Assembly: GCF_006539925.1 (NCBI RefSeq)
Contig: NZ_BJNY01000019.1
Location: forward strand, 1 to 64,000
DNA from: Glutamicibacter uratoxydans
GTDB lineage: Bacteria; Actinomycetota; Actinomycetes; Actinomycetales; Micrococcaceae
DNA length: 64,000 nt
Direction: 5' to 3'
The position numbers and the translations under genes were made by a program. The notes beneath the pieces are model-generated. The model was not told the origin of the DNA and made no database searches. It saw nothing but the letters and a program-made list of their open reading frames with translations. Each line of letters starts with the position of its first letter. Positions within the stretch are counted from its first letter, which is position 1. Of the stretch, positions 1-8,754 are shown in pieces.

Positions 1-14
1 TCGCGCACAAATGG

Positions 15-49
15 AAATGATCCTCAATCAGATTGATTGGGGATCATTT
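15..49. terminator. Strong hairpin at the left edge
   Basis: AAATGATCC (15-23) pairs with GGATCATTT (41-49), and inside it CAATCA (25-30) pairs with TGATTG (34-39), with one G-T pair between them. This gives a stem of about 16 bp and a 3-nt loop. The outer arms supply an A-run on one side and a T-run on the other, so it could end transcription in either direction. It probably serves a gene outside the window on the left. Confidence 0.65.
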
Positions 50-97
50 GCTTTAACAACTCTAGGAAAACAACTTCCAGTTTGTTAGCCTCCGAAT

Positions 98-475
98 ATG
101 AGAACGCCGCTGAAAATTGTCTTGGCCGCTGGGATTCCCCTGCTGATTATGAGCGGCATTGGGACGGCACTTCTCATCCAGGGCGATGTCTACGCAGGAC
201 GTTCGACTTTGGCAGTAGGCGTCGTCATTGCCGCTGTATCGGGTGCGGCATTTATTTATCAGGTCGAAAAGTGGGGCCTGCTTAAGCAGACGGTGATTCA
301 TTGTGTGCTGATGCTTGTCACCGTATTGCCCGCTTTTATGCTTGCCGGCTGGTATCCGATGAGGTCTTCAATCGACTTCCTGATCATTCTGGGCATCTTT
401 GCTGCCTTTGGCGTGGTGCTGTGGGGTTCGATGTTTCTGCTGTTCACCAAAGTCCTGCCAAAGCTGAACCGATAA
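98..475 (+). CDS. DUF3021-like small integral membrane protein
   Basis: A protein of 125 residues with four hydrophobic segments (about residues 7-27, 36-54, 64-84 and 90-117) joined by short loops. Size, topology and the WYP motif in the third loop are typical of DUF3021 membrane proteins. In Firmicutes these often sit beside LytTR regulators; none is visible here, although a partner could lie left of the window. The ATG at 98 has no good ribosome-binding site, so the exact start is uncertain. The family call is from overall appearance; function is unknown. Confidence 0.6.
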   Translation: MRTPLKIVLAAGIPLLIMSGIGTALLIQGDVYAGRSTLAVGVVIAAVSGAAFIYQVEKWGLLKQTVIHCVLMLVTVLPAFMLAGWYPMRSSIDFLIILGIFAAFGVVLWGSMFLLFTKVLPKLNR

Positions 476-588
476 GTCGCCCGTACTTCCTCTTGGGAAG
501 AGCGGTGTTCTGCGCTGATTGATATCGATCTGGGTAGGCATTCCGCTATTGGCCCTTTTAAACCTCTGCTTGGGTTCAGGCACGCCCG

Positions 589-1311
589 TCAATGCATTTG
601 CTTTGCAGGCGCCTGAGATTTTGCTCCCCGAGGACGGCGCCCCATTGCCACGACAAGGAAGGCGACGATGACAATCGCCGCGGCGATGCCTGCAACATAA
701 CCGAGGACTGGGCCCCAGCCGCCTTGGATGTGCGGGTTGAGGAAGGGATAGGGGTACCACCACGGCAGTCCGGTTGCTGGTGCAGTGGTGAAAGGACCCC
801 GGATGAACGTATAGGCGAGCCAAAGTACTGGGAAAATCAATGCCACGGTGGCATGCTTCCATGGAAGCGGCCTGGTACTGCGGGCAAAAAGGCTGTCAAT
901 CAGCATGTAGGCAGGGCCGAGCAGGTGGAGAATTTCGTTTGACCAAGGCACGGTGGTCCCCTGGTCGAGCGCAATGTTGCGCAGCAGCAGGTTGTACACC
1001 ACTCCGGTGACGATCATGTAGGTCGAAGCGCAGGCCAGCAGCAAGGCCAGCCACAGCGGTTCTTGGACAGGGCGGGAAGAGCGCATCATCCAGGCAGCGG
1101 CAATGAACAGGGTTACTGCACAGAACAGGTTCGACAGAATCGTGAAGTAGCTGAAGAAATTGACCATGGTCGTTGCAAGGTCGCGGTGCAGGTCAAGGGT
1201 GACCGAGATAGTCATCTGCGCCTGGGCTATGATCGCCGCAATGATCAGTACTGCGGCCGAGCCTCGTGCAGCCAGCCAGGCGTGCCATGTTCTTCCGTGG
1301 ACCTCGGTCAT
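589..1311 (-). CDS. Pr6Pr family membrane protein
   Basis: A polytopic membrane protein of 240 residues with about six transmembrane helices. The segment VNFFSYFTILSNLFCAV (about residues 50-66), followed by a small-residue-rich helix and later HLLGPAYMLIDSLF and LPWWYPYPFLNP, matches the Pr6Pr group of bacterial membrane proteins related to FAR-17a/AIG1. Biochemical role is unknown. It is transcribed leftwards, divergent from the YdeI-like gene, and the 125-bp gap between them holds an inverted repeat at 1340-1356. Confidence 0.72.
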   Translation of the reverse strand: MTEVHGRTWHAWLAARGSAAVLIIAAIIAQAQMTISVTLDLHRDLATTMVNFFSYFTILSNLFCAVTLFIAAAWMMRSSRPVQEPLWLALLLACASTYMIVTGVVYNLLLRNIALDQGTTVPWSNEILHLLGPAYMLIDSLFARSTRPLPWKHATVALIFPVLWLAYTFIRGPFTTAPATGLPWWYPYPFLNPHIQGGWGPVLGYVAGIAAAIVIVAFLVVAMGRRPRGAKSQAPAKQMH

Positions 1312-1339
1312 GGTGCAGCTTTCATCTCACGCTAAAATA

Positions 1340-1356
1340 CGACATCTGACATGTCG
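1340..1356. promoter_or_regulatory. Inverted repeat in the Pr6Pr/YdeI divergent promoter region
   Basis: CGACAT (1340-1345) and ATGTCG (1351-1356) form a perfect 6-bp inverted repeat with a 5-bp spacer. It lies 29 bp upstream of the leftward Pr6Pr gene and about 80 bp upstream of the YdeI-like gene. The position fits a regulator-binding site for either promoter; no cognate regulator can be assigned. Confidence 0.35.
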
Positions 1357-1436
1357 AAACCTATCATGATGGAAGCTTCCGCACGAGGGTCGGCTAAGAG
1401 TCGGGCTGAAAGTTATTTGAGGTGAAAGTAGTAGTC

Positions 1437-1973
1437 ATGGCCGAAAAGCGCGAGACCATCAACTTGACTGGCACAGTGAGAACTGCCGCCGGCCGCCGCA
1501 TTGTTGCATTCGACGAGCACTCCAGCCGGCAGCTGCCAAGCCGCGGTCAAGTTGCCGTGGATGTCATGGATGAAACTGGGATCTTCACGGTTGTCATCGA
1601 GCCCGACGGGCGCAAAGGGCATTGGGTGGCAATTGACGGCCGCGGCCCGCTGGCCGTTGATGCAGCCGACGGCCAGACGCTTGAACTGCAGGTGGCGACC
1701 GGAGCTGACTGGCCCGAGGTGCTCGTTCCGGCGGACCTGGCTCAGGCGCTGGAAGAAGCGCCGGAGCTGCATGACACCTGGCGGTCGCTGACGCCGATGG
1801 CCCGCTGGGAATGGGTGCGGTGGGTTGGAGCTACAAAGAACCCTGCCACCCGAAGCCGCCGCGTGGAGGTCAGTATCTCCGAGCTGCGCGGCGGCAAGCG
1901 CCGCCCCTGCTGCTTTGACCTGTCGTCCTGCACCGATCCAGACGTGGCCAAGGGCGGCAAGCTCATGTCCTAG
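1437..1973 (+). CDS. YdeI/OmpD-associated family protein (DUF1905 plus OmdA)
   Basis: The N-terminal half (about residues 5-95) reads as a small beta-barrel DUF1905 domain. The C-terminal part has the helical OmdA pattern, including LAQALEEAPELHDTWRSLTPMARWEWVRWVGATKNPATR-like spacing of Trp and Arg residues. The family is linked to bacteriocin protection in some bacteria, but its biochemical role is not settled. The ATG at 1437 is preferred over the in-frame GTG at 1422 because GAGGTGA (1419-1425) is a good ribosome-binding site for it. The stop codon shares the tetranucleotide CTAG (1970-1973) with the stop of the convergent small gene. Confidence 0.75.
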   Translation: MAEKRETINLTGTVRTAAGRRIVAFDEHSSRQLPSRGQVAVDVMDETGIFTVVIEPDGRKGHWVAIDGRGPLAVDAADGQTLELQVATGADWPEVLVPADLAQALEEAPELHDTWRSLTPMARWEWVRWVGATKNPATRSRRVEVSISELRGGKRRPCCFDLSSCTDPDVAKGGKLMS

Positions 1974-2122
1974 GGGCCAACGATGCGAAGCAGCCAGTAG
2001 CCCTCGGGCTCCGGATCGAAGATCAGGCTCAGCACGCCGCTGGAGAGCACGATCATTCCCAAGACCACCGCGAGTGCGATGACGGCTGAGGCGATGGCGA
2101 AGAACTTGGTGTCCCGCTTCAA
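1970..2122 (-). CDS. 50-residue single-pass membrane protein
   Basis: A short open frame begins with TTG immediately after the LacI-type gene's stop codon, and GGAAGG lies about 11 nt upstream of it. The 50-residue product starts MKRDTKFFAI, has one strongly hydrophobic helix (about residues 8-37), and ends EGYWLLRIVGP. It ends on a CTAG shared with the convergent YdeI-like gene, so the frame exactly fills the space between two real genes. The fit, the ribosome-binding site and the clean membrane helix argue that it is real and co-transcribed with the regulator. Function unknown. Confidence 0.55.
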   Translation of the reverse strand: MKRDTKFFAIASAVIALAVVLGMIVLSSGVLSLIFDPEPEGYWLLRIVGP

Positions 2123-3148
2123 CTAACGGGCGCCTTCCGGCTGCGTGGACCCGCGGACCATCAGGGAGCTTGGCAATGTGGACTGCAGCTCCTGCGGGCT
2201 GCGCCCATCAAGGATCTCGCGCAGCTTCAGGGCCGCTTGCCTGCCCATCTCGGTGGCATTCAGGCGCACGCTGGTGATGCCGGGGCTTGAGGTCGCCGAA
2301 TACGGAAGGTCGTCGAACCCTGCCACCGCCAGCTGCGAAGGGATGTCGAGGCCCAGTTTCCGCGCCGCATGCAGCACGCCGAAGGCGTGGTTGTCGGTAG
2401 CGCAGCCGAGGGCGGTGACGCCGTCTGCCCGCCAGGAATCCCAGCGCTGTTCGAAGAGCTCCGAGGCCACCTTTACGTCGATCATGCAGCTGTCGATGGA
2501 TGATGGAAGGACTTCGATCCCATAGCGCTGCGCCGCCGCGAGAAAAGCCTCGCGGCGCACCGTCAGGGTGTCGGTTCCGGTGCTCGCATCCAAGTAGGCG
2601 GCCTTGGTGTGGCCGAGCTTTGCGAAGTGCGCGACGACATCTTCCGCGCCCTGGGCTACATCCATATTCACCGCCGGGATGGATTCGTCGATGCGCGGCG
2701 CGTCCAAGGCCACCAGCGGCAGGGGACCGGCCAGATCGTCCAGGAATTCTTGGGTGGGGGCGTGCACCAGCAGTCCGGCCGGGCGCAGGCCCAGCAGTCG
2801 GCGGGTTTCTGCGGCGCTGGGGGACAGGCCCGCGTCGGTGACCGAGAGCAGCAGCTGGTAGTCGTTGCCCAGCACCGAGCGCACGCCGGTGATGACCTTG
2901 GCGAAGAACGGGTTGGAGATGTCGGGGGCCACCAGAATCACCAGGGAGCTCACGCCCTTGGCCAGCGAGCTGCCGATGCTGTCGACGTAGTATCCAAGCT
3001 CGCGGATGGCTTCGAGCACCCGCTCCTCGTTTTTCTTGGACACCCGGCCGCTGGACTTGCCGTTGGCCACGAGCGACACGGTTGCGGTCGACACCCCTGC
3101 ATGTTCGGCGACCATGGCCGCGGTAACCCGACGCGCTGGCTGCTTCAT
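2123..3148 (-). CDS. LacI-family transcriptional regulator
   Basis: A repressor-type regulator of 341 residues. The N-terminal LacI helix-turn-helix is clear (VTAAMVAEHAGVSTATVSLV, about residues 8-27), followed by the hinge and a periplasmic-binding-protein-like effector domain (about 65-335). The ATG at 3148 is chosen over the one at 3172 because GGGAAGG lies just upstream and the HTH then starts at the usual distance. The divergent neighbour is a nucleoside hydrolase and a LacI-type palindrome lies between them, so it probably controls nucleoside breakdown and itself. The effector is presumably a nucleoside or related sugar (inference). Confidence 0.9.
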   Translation of the reverse strand: MKQPARRVTAAMVAEHAGVSTATVSLVANGKSSGRVSKKNEERVLEAIRELGYYVDSIGSSLAKGVSSLVILVAPDISNPFFAKVITGVRSVLGNDYQLLLSVTDAGLSPSAAETRRLLGLRPAGLLVHAPTQEFLDDLAGPLPLVALDAPRIDESIPAVNMDVAQGAEDVVAHFAKLGHTKAAYLDASTGTDTLTVRREAFLAAAQRYGIEVLPSSIDSCMIDVKVASELFEQRWDSWRADGVTALGCATDNHAFGVLHAARKLGLDIPSQLAVAGFDDLPYSATSSPGITSVRLNATEMGRQAALKLREILDGRSPQELQSTLPSSLMVRGSTQPEGAR

Positions 3149-3213
3149 TGCAGGCCTTCCCTCAGTGATCATGGAACCATACTAGTTCGCTTTGCTATCG
3201 AAGCGGCATATTA

Positions 3214-3227
3214 GTTAAGCGCTTGAC
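3214..3227. promoter_or_regulatory. Putative LacI-family operator
   Basis: GTTAAGCGCTTGAC is a near-perfect palindrome centred on the CG typical of LacI/PurR operators (core AAGCGCTT). It sits between the divergent LacI-type regulator and nucleoside hydrolase genes, where it could control both. Confidence 0.7.
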
Positions 3228-3296
3228 GAATCTGCCGGTTTGCCGGAAGAATCATTAGGGTACCCCCATCGACGAAGCTCAAGGACGCGCCAACCC

Positions 3297-4265
3297 ATGG
3301 ACCATGCAGCAGCACCGCGCAAGATCATTCTGGACTGCGATCCGGGGCACGACGACGCAGTGGCGATGATCCTGGCCCATGGAAATCCCAAGATCGACCT
3401 GCTGGCAGTGACCACTGTGGCGGGCAACCAGACCCTCGAGAAGGTCACCGCCAACGCCCTCGCCGTGGGCACCATCGCAGGCATCGTGGACGTCCCCTTC
3501 GCCGCCGGCTGCCCGCGGCCGCTGGTGCGCGCGGCGGAAACCGCAGGCGATGTCCACGGCGACTCCGGAATGGACGGGCCCGCCCAACCGGACCCGCGCA
3601 TCGAGCTGGACGAACGCCACGCGGTGGACCTGATCATCGAAACCATCATGGCCCATGAGCCGGGCGAGGTCACCCTGGTGCCCACCGGCGCGCTGACCAA
3701 TATCGCGCTCGCCGTGCGCAAGGAGCCGCGCATCGTCGACCGGGTGCGCGAGGTGGTCCTGATGGGCGGCGGCTACCACACCGGAAACTGGAGCGCGGTG
3801 GCCGAATTCAACATCAAGATCGACCCGGAAGCCGCACATATCGTCTTCAACGAGCCGTGGCCGGTCGTGATGGTGGGCCTTGACCTCACCCACCAGGCGT
3901 TGGCTACCAGGGATGTGGTCGAGCGCATCGAGAAGATCGGCACCGGGCCCGCCAGGTTCGTGCGCGAGCTCATGGACTTCTTCGCCCAGGCCTACCGCGA
4001 CACCCAGGGATTCGACGCGCCTCCGGTCCACGACCCCTGCGCCGTCGCCTATGTCATCGACCCGCAGATCGTGCGCACGATCAAGGCCCCGGTCAGCGTG
4101 GAGCTGCGCGGCGAGCTGACCCTGGGGATGACGGTGACGGACTTCCGCGCACCGGCCGGCGACGAGTGCCACACCTCGGTAGCTGTGGATCTGGATCATG
4201 CAGGATTCTGGGATCTGGTCGTCGATGCATTGCAGCGCATCGGGGAAGTCCCCTTGGGAAAGTAA
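3297..4265 (+). CDS. Inosine-uridine-preferring type nucleoside hydrolase
   Basis: Hydrolyses the N-glycosidic bond of nucleosides to free base plus ribose. The diagnostic calcium-binding motif DCDPGHDDA is at residues 12-20 of the 322-residue protein. VLMGGGY lies mid-protein, and HDPCAVAYV near residue 245 carries the conserved His-Asp pair. The length is normal for the family. The ATG at 3297 places the motif at the usual distance from the N-terminus; longer in-frame starts add non-conserved residues. Substrate range cannot be read from sequence. It is likely repressed by the divergent LacI-family protein. Confidence 0.92.
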   Translation: MDHAAAPRKIILDCDPGHDDAVAMILAHGNPKIDLLAVTTVAGNQTLEKVTANALAVGTIAGIVDVPFAAGCPRPLVRAAETAGDVHGDSGMDGPAQPDPRIELDERHAVDLIIETIMAHEPGEVTLVPTGALTNIALAVRKEPRIVDRVREVVLMGGGYHTGNWSAVAEFNIKIDPEAAHIVFNEPWPVVMVGLDLTHQALATRDVVERIEKIGTGPARFVRELMDFFAQAYRDTQGFDAPPVHDPCAVAYVIDPQIVRTIKAPVSVELRGELTLGMTVTDFRAPAGDECHTSVAVDLDHAGFWDLVVDALQRIGEVPLGK

Positions 4266-4382
4266 AAAGTAGTGGTCAACACATTGAAGATTCTTCAAAA
4301 AGTGATTGGCGTCAATGCCAAAAAGGCCTTTAGTTCCATAGACTGATTATCAGTGGATATTCAGTGAAATGAAGGTTGTGAG

Positions 4383-5081
4383 ATGGCAGAAAAAACTCCG
4401 CACCAGAACGTGACATTTGAATCCGCGGGAACCGAAGCCCACGGCTACCTGGCACTGCCGGAATCCGGGTCCGGACCCGGCGTCATCGTCATCCAGGAAT
4501 GGTGGGGGCTGACCGACCACATCCGCGACGTTGCCGACCGCCTGGCGGCGCAGGGCTTCGTGGCACTGGCTCCCGACCTCTTCGGCGGCTGGATCACCCA
4601 TGACGGCGAAGAAGCAGGACGCATGATGTCCGAGCTGCCCGAAGAAAAGGGCGCAGAACTTCTGGCTGGCGCCGTCGACTTCCTGCTGGGCAGCGAAGCA
4701 GTCACCAGCTCCAAGCTCGGCGTGATCGGCTTCTGCATGGGCGGCGGATTCGTCCTGCAGCTGGCAGCCCAGCAGGGCGAAAAGATTGCGGCGGCAGTGC
4801 CGTTCTACGGGGTCGGCCAAGGCGTGCCCAACGACTTCAGCGGCGTACGCGCAGCCATCCAGGGCCACTATGCAAACTTCGACGACTTCTACCCCGTGGA
4901 AGAAGCCCGCAAGCAGGAAGAGCAGATCCGCCGCGAATCGGGCGCCGAGGTCGAGTACTTCTACTACGACGGCAAGCACGCCTTCCACAACGACGAAAAC
5001 CCCGCCGGAAACTATGATCCGCAGCTAGCGAAGCTCGCCTTTTCGCGCGCCGTGGACTTTTTGCGGGCAAAAGTAGCTTAA
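4383..5081 (+). CDS. Dienelactone hydrolase family protein
   Basis: An alpha/beta hydrolase of 232 residues with the cysteine nucleophile elbow typical of dienelactone hydrolases, GFCMGGGF, with Cys at residue 118. The catalytic His is in GKHAFHND (His199). WWGL near residue 40 is also usual in the family. No catabolic cluster surrounds it, so a role in aromatic degradation is not supported and a general esterase is equally possible. The 117-bp upstream gap is AT-rich, so the gene probably has its own promoter. It is followed by a universal stress protein gene. Confidence 0.88.
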   Translation: MAEKTPHQNVTFESAGTEAHGYLALPESGSGPGVIVIQEWWGLTDHIRDVADRLAAQGFVALAPDLFGGWITHDGEEAGRMMSELPEEKGAELLAGAVDFLLGSEAVTSSKLGVIGFCMGGGFVLQLAAQQGEKIAAAVPFYGVGQGVPNDFSGVRAAIQGHYANFDDFYPVEEARKQEEQIRRESGAEVEYFYYDGKHAFHNDENPAGNYDPQLAKLAFSRAVDFLRAKVA

Positions 5082-5136
5082 AACCCATAAAGTGGTATGC
5101 ATCACTTAAAGACTCATCACTAAACAAGGAGAAAAT

Positions 5137-5568
5137 ATGTCAGAGACCATCATCGTTGGAGTCGACGGTTCGGAAACCGCACAGCGTGCAGCTCGCCGCG
5201 CAGCTGAACTTTCGCTCAAGCTGGATGCCGAGCTGGTAGTCATCACCGCCCACGCATCGGACAACACCGAGGTAGTTTCCATCGGTTCCGATACCTGGAT
5301 CCTGGACGACGCAGAGCAGGCACGCAAGCTTGCCCAGCGCGTAGCTGCCGACGTTGAAGCTGCAGTCCCAGGTGCCAAGATCACCGCGGCCGCAGGCCAC
5401 GGCAAGCCAGGCGATGTGCTGATCTCAGCTGCGGAAGACCGCAAGGCCTCGATGATCGTCGTCGGCAACGTAGGCATGAAGGGCCTGGGCCGCGTGCTCG
5501 GCTCCGTCGCTTCCTCGGTAGCCCACTCGGCTCCATGCGACGTGCTGGTCGTCAAGACCGACAAGTAG
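5137..5568 (+). CDS. Universal stress protein (UspA family, ATP-binding type)
   Basis: A single Usp domain of 143 residues. It begins IIVGVDGSE and ends with the ATP-binding pattern G-x2-G-x9-G-S/T (GNVGMKGLGRVLGSV, about residues 110-124) and APCDVLVVK. A strong AAGGAG ribosome-binding site precedes the ATG. Usp proteins of this type bind ATP and are induced by starvation and other stress. A good terminator follows at 5580. Confidence 0.93.
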   Translation: MSETIIVGVDGSETAQRAARRAAELSLKLDAELVVITAHASDNTEVVSIGSDTWILDDAEQARKLAQRVAADVEAAVPGAKITAAAGHGKPGDVLISAAEDRKASMIVVGNVGMKGLGRVLGSVASSVAHSAPCDVLVVKTDK

Positions 5569-5579
5569 TCGACAGCATG

Positions 5580-5605
5580 CTGGCGGGCACTTCGGTGCCC
5601 GCCAG
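5580..5605 (+). terminator. Rho-independent-type terminator after the usp gene
   Basis: CTGGCGGGCAC (5580-5590) and GTGCCCGCCAG (5595-5605) form a perfect 11-bp stem with a TTCG tetraloop, 11 nt after the usp stop codon and followed by GTTT. The U-tract is short. Confidence 0.8.
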
Positions 5606-5632
5606 CGGCGTTTAACCCGTAGGCTTAAGCAC

Positions 5633-6352
5633 GTGCAAAAACTTCGCGTTTCCTTCGTAGCAGGCGTCACCCCGGGCAAGTGGATGGATCGATTCACCGA
5701 ACGCTACCCGGAGGTCGAGCTGGTCGCCGCCCGCCAGGACTTCGGCGACGTCCTGGAGCTGCTGGCCAAGGACCAGGCTGACGCGGTGTTCGTGCGCTAC
5801 CGCGGAGACTCGCCCAAGGATGCCACCCGCCACGTGATCCCGCTCTACGAAGAGCTGGAGGTGCTCTGCGCCGCCAAGGACCACGACGTCGAGTACTACG
5901 AAGAGACGATCCCCGAAGAGGCGGCCGCCGGCTTCCCGCAGCTGGACCTGGCCGACTACCCCGAAGAGGTCGGCGGCATCCCCACCGCCATGGAGGTCGT
6001 CGCCTCCGGAGCCCAGGTGCTGCGCGTACCGCAGTCCATCGCCAGGCTCTTCCACCGCAAGGACGTCATCTACCGCGTGATCGAGCCGGGCGCCCCGACG
6101 ATGATCGGCATCGCCTGGCCCACCGCCATGGAAGACACCCGCATGGTCGACGAATTCATCGGGATCGTGCGCGGACGCAGCGCCAACTCCTCGCGGCAGA
6201 CATCTGTGCGCAACAGCGAGCAGCAGGCCAAGCGGATCAACGACAAGAAGAAGGCAGTGGCCAAGGCCAAAGCCCAGGAAGCAGCCAAAAAAGCCAAGCA
6301 GCAGGCCAAAAAGCAGGCCCGCAGCGGTTCCAAGGGGCGCAAACGCCGCTAA
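5633..6352 (+). CDS. Stand-alone LysR-type substrate-binding domain with Lys/Ala-rich tail
   Basis: The first ~180 residues read as a LysR effector-binding domain: LRVSFVAGVTPGKW at the start and FTERYPEVELVAARQ next, the usual beta-strand/helix opening. No helix-turn-helix precedes it; the GTG start at 5633 follows the usp terminator directly. The last ~60 residues are a highly basic low-complexity tail of Lys, Ala and Gln (KKKAVAKAKAQEAAKKAK and on to the stop), probably disordered or nucleic-acid binding. It may be an orphan sensor or a regulator that binds DNA through its tail; function is not known. Confidence 0.72.
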   Translation: MQKLRVSFVAGVTPGKWMDRFTERYPEVELVAARQDFGDVLELLAKDQADAVFVRYRGDSPKDATRHVIPLYEELEVLCAAKDHDVEYYEETIPEEAAAGFPQLDLADYPEEVGGIPTAMEVVASGAQVLRVPQSIARLFHRKDVIYRVIEPGAPTMIGIAWPTAMEDTRMVDEFIGIVRGRSANSSRQTSVRNSEQQAKRINDKKKAVAKAKAQEAAKKAKQQAKKQARSGSKGRKRR

Positions 6353-6391
6353 GGCTAGTAGGTGATCCACAACTCATGAGAGAGTTTGGGT

Positions 6392-7176
<785 letters not shown>

Positions 7177-7180
<4 letters not shown>

Positions 7181-7848
7181 GGATGCACTACGGGCAGCAC
7201 CAGGACCAGTGGGTGGACTACTACGCCCCCGAGCACACCACCGCCAACGGAGCGGTGCTGGTCATCCACGGCGGGTACTGGCGCGAAAAATACACTGCTG
7301 AGCTCGGGGCGCCGCTGGCCCAGGACCTGGCCGCGCGCGGGATCCCCGCCTACAACCTGGAATACCGGCGCGGGCCGGGCAGCGCCGCACAGATGCTGGC
7401 CGACGCGAAGCTCGCGGTGGGGCTGATCAGCCAGGAAGGGCCGATCACCGTGATCGGCCACTCCGCCGGCGGGCACCTCGGCGCGCTGCTGGCCGCCCAC
7501 GATCCGCGCATCACCCAGGTCATCAGCCAGGCGGGGCTGCTCGACCTGTCCCTGGCGCAGCACCTGAAGCTGAGCAATGACGCGGTGGACGAGCTGCTGG
7601 GGGAGGAGCCGCGGCCCAGCTACGACCCGGTGGAATTATGGCCGGTGCCGGCCCGTGTCATAATCTTTCATGGACGCGAGGATGCGGATGTGCCGGTCAA
7701 GATCGCGCGCAGCGCCGCGCAGAAAGCCGCCGCGCTGGGGCAGGAACACAGCTTCACGCTCTTCGACGGGGACCACTTCACCTGGATCGACCCGCACAGC
7801 AGCCAATGGGCGGCCTGCATCAGGGCGCTGTCGCCCGTGCACTACTAA
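7177..7848 (+). CDS. Alpha/beta hydrolase, kynurenine-formamidase-like
   Basis: A 223-residue alpha/beta hydrolase. HGGYW (about residues 31-35) is the oxyanion motif typical of the arylformamidase/BD-FAE branch. The nucleophile elbow is GHSAGG (about residues 93-98), the Asp lies in HGREDADVP, and the His in GDHFTW. Kynurenine formamidases share this HGGxW motif, but no other tryptophan-catabolic gene is nearby, so that activity is only a possibility. It is coupled to the enoyl-CoA hydratase gene by a 4-bp overlap. Confidence 0.82.
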
Positions 7849-7857
7849 AGGAGAAGC

Positions 7858-8754
7858 ATGAACCCGACGGTCATCGGCGAGGCCCTGGTTGACGTTCTGG
7901 CGTCAGGGATCGCGCCGGCGCAGGAATTCGTGGGCGGCAGCCCGCTGAATGTGGCGGTCTCGCTGGCCCGGCTCGGCTACCCGGGCACGCTCATCTCCCG
8001 CTGGGGCGACGACGAGAACGGCAGGAAGATCGAATCCTACCTGGACGCCAACAACGTCAAATACGTGGGCGGCAAGGACGACGAGCCGACGGTGCTGGCC
8101 CACGGCATCCTGGACCCCGCCGGCGGCGCCAGCTTCGCCTTCAACGCCTTCTGGCAGATGCCAAGGGTCGACGAGCTGCCGCAGGACACCGAGCTGGTGC
8201 ACACCGGCTCCATCGCCACCCTCTTCAGCCCCGATGAGCTGCTGCCGCTGCTGGTGAAGGCCCGCGGCCACGCCACCATCAGCTACGATCCGAACCTGCG
8301 CCCCTCGCTGGTCTCCAGCCACCCGCAGACCGTCGCCCAGGTGGAGCAGTTCGTCGCCCAGGCCGACGTGGTGCGCGTCTCCGGGATCGACCTGAAATGG
8401 CTGTACCCCATGCGTTCGGTCCACGACTCCGCCCGCGCCTGGCTCAAGCTGGGCCCGGCGATCATCGTCGCCACCGCCGGATCCCGCGGCTGCTGGGGAG
8501 TGGTGCGCGCCGGGGAAGCGGAACACGAATCCCCGCAGGTGGAAGTCACCGACACCGTGGGCGCCGGAGACACCTTCACCGCGGCGCTGCTGTGCTGGCT
8601 GGGCGAGCAGGGCAAGCTCGGCGCGCAGCAGCGCGGTGCACTGGCTGAGCTGAGCGTCGAGGAGCTGTCAGGCGCCCTTGAATTCGCCTCCCGCGCTGCC
8701 TCGGTCACCGTGCAGCGCGCCGGGGCCAACCCGCCGCGCCGGGCGGAGCTGTAG
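7858..8754 (+). CDS. PfkB-family carbohydrate kinase (fructokinase-like)
   Basis: A ribokinase-fold sugar kinase of 298 residues. The N-terminal signature GGSPLNVAVSLARLG (about residues 23-37) binds sugar, and DTVGAGDTFTAALL near residue 235 contains the catalytic Asp of the PfkB signature 2. Sequence order and length resemble bacterial fructokinases, but the sugar cannot be fixed. AAGGAG precedes the ATG, 9 nt after the hydrolase stop. It is followed without a gap by a HAD phosphatase, a pairing that may limit sugar-phosphate build-up (inference). Confidence 0.9.
   Translation: MNPTVIGEALVDVLASGIAPAQEFVGGSPLNVAVSLARLGYPGTLISRWGDDENGRKIESYLDANNVKYVGGKDDEPTVLAHGILDPAGGASFAFNAFWQMPRVDELPQDTELVHTGSIATLFSPDELLPLLVKARGHATISYDPNLRPSLVSSHPQTVAQVEQFVAQADVVRVSGIDLKWLYPMRSVHDSARAWLKLGPAIIVATAGSRGCWGVVRAGEAEHESPQVEVTDTVGAGDTFTAALLCWLGEQGKLGAQQRGALAELSVEELSGALEFASRAASVTVQRAGANPPRRAEL

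Noticed and set aside
3279-4298. Leftward open frame of 339 codons over the nucleoside hydrolase gene
   Set aside because: His/Asp/Gly-rich antisense shadow; the rightward frame has the DCDPGHDDA motif.
5082-5136. Partial symmetry AAGTGGTATGCATCACTT before the usp gene
   Set aside because: Only the outer five bases pair and the centre is poor; not strong enough to call an operator.
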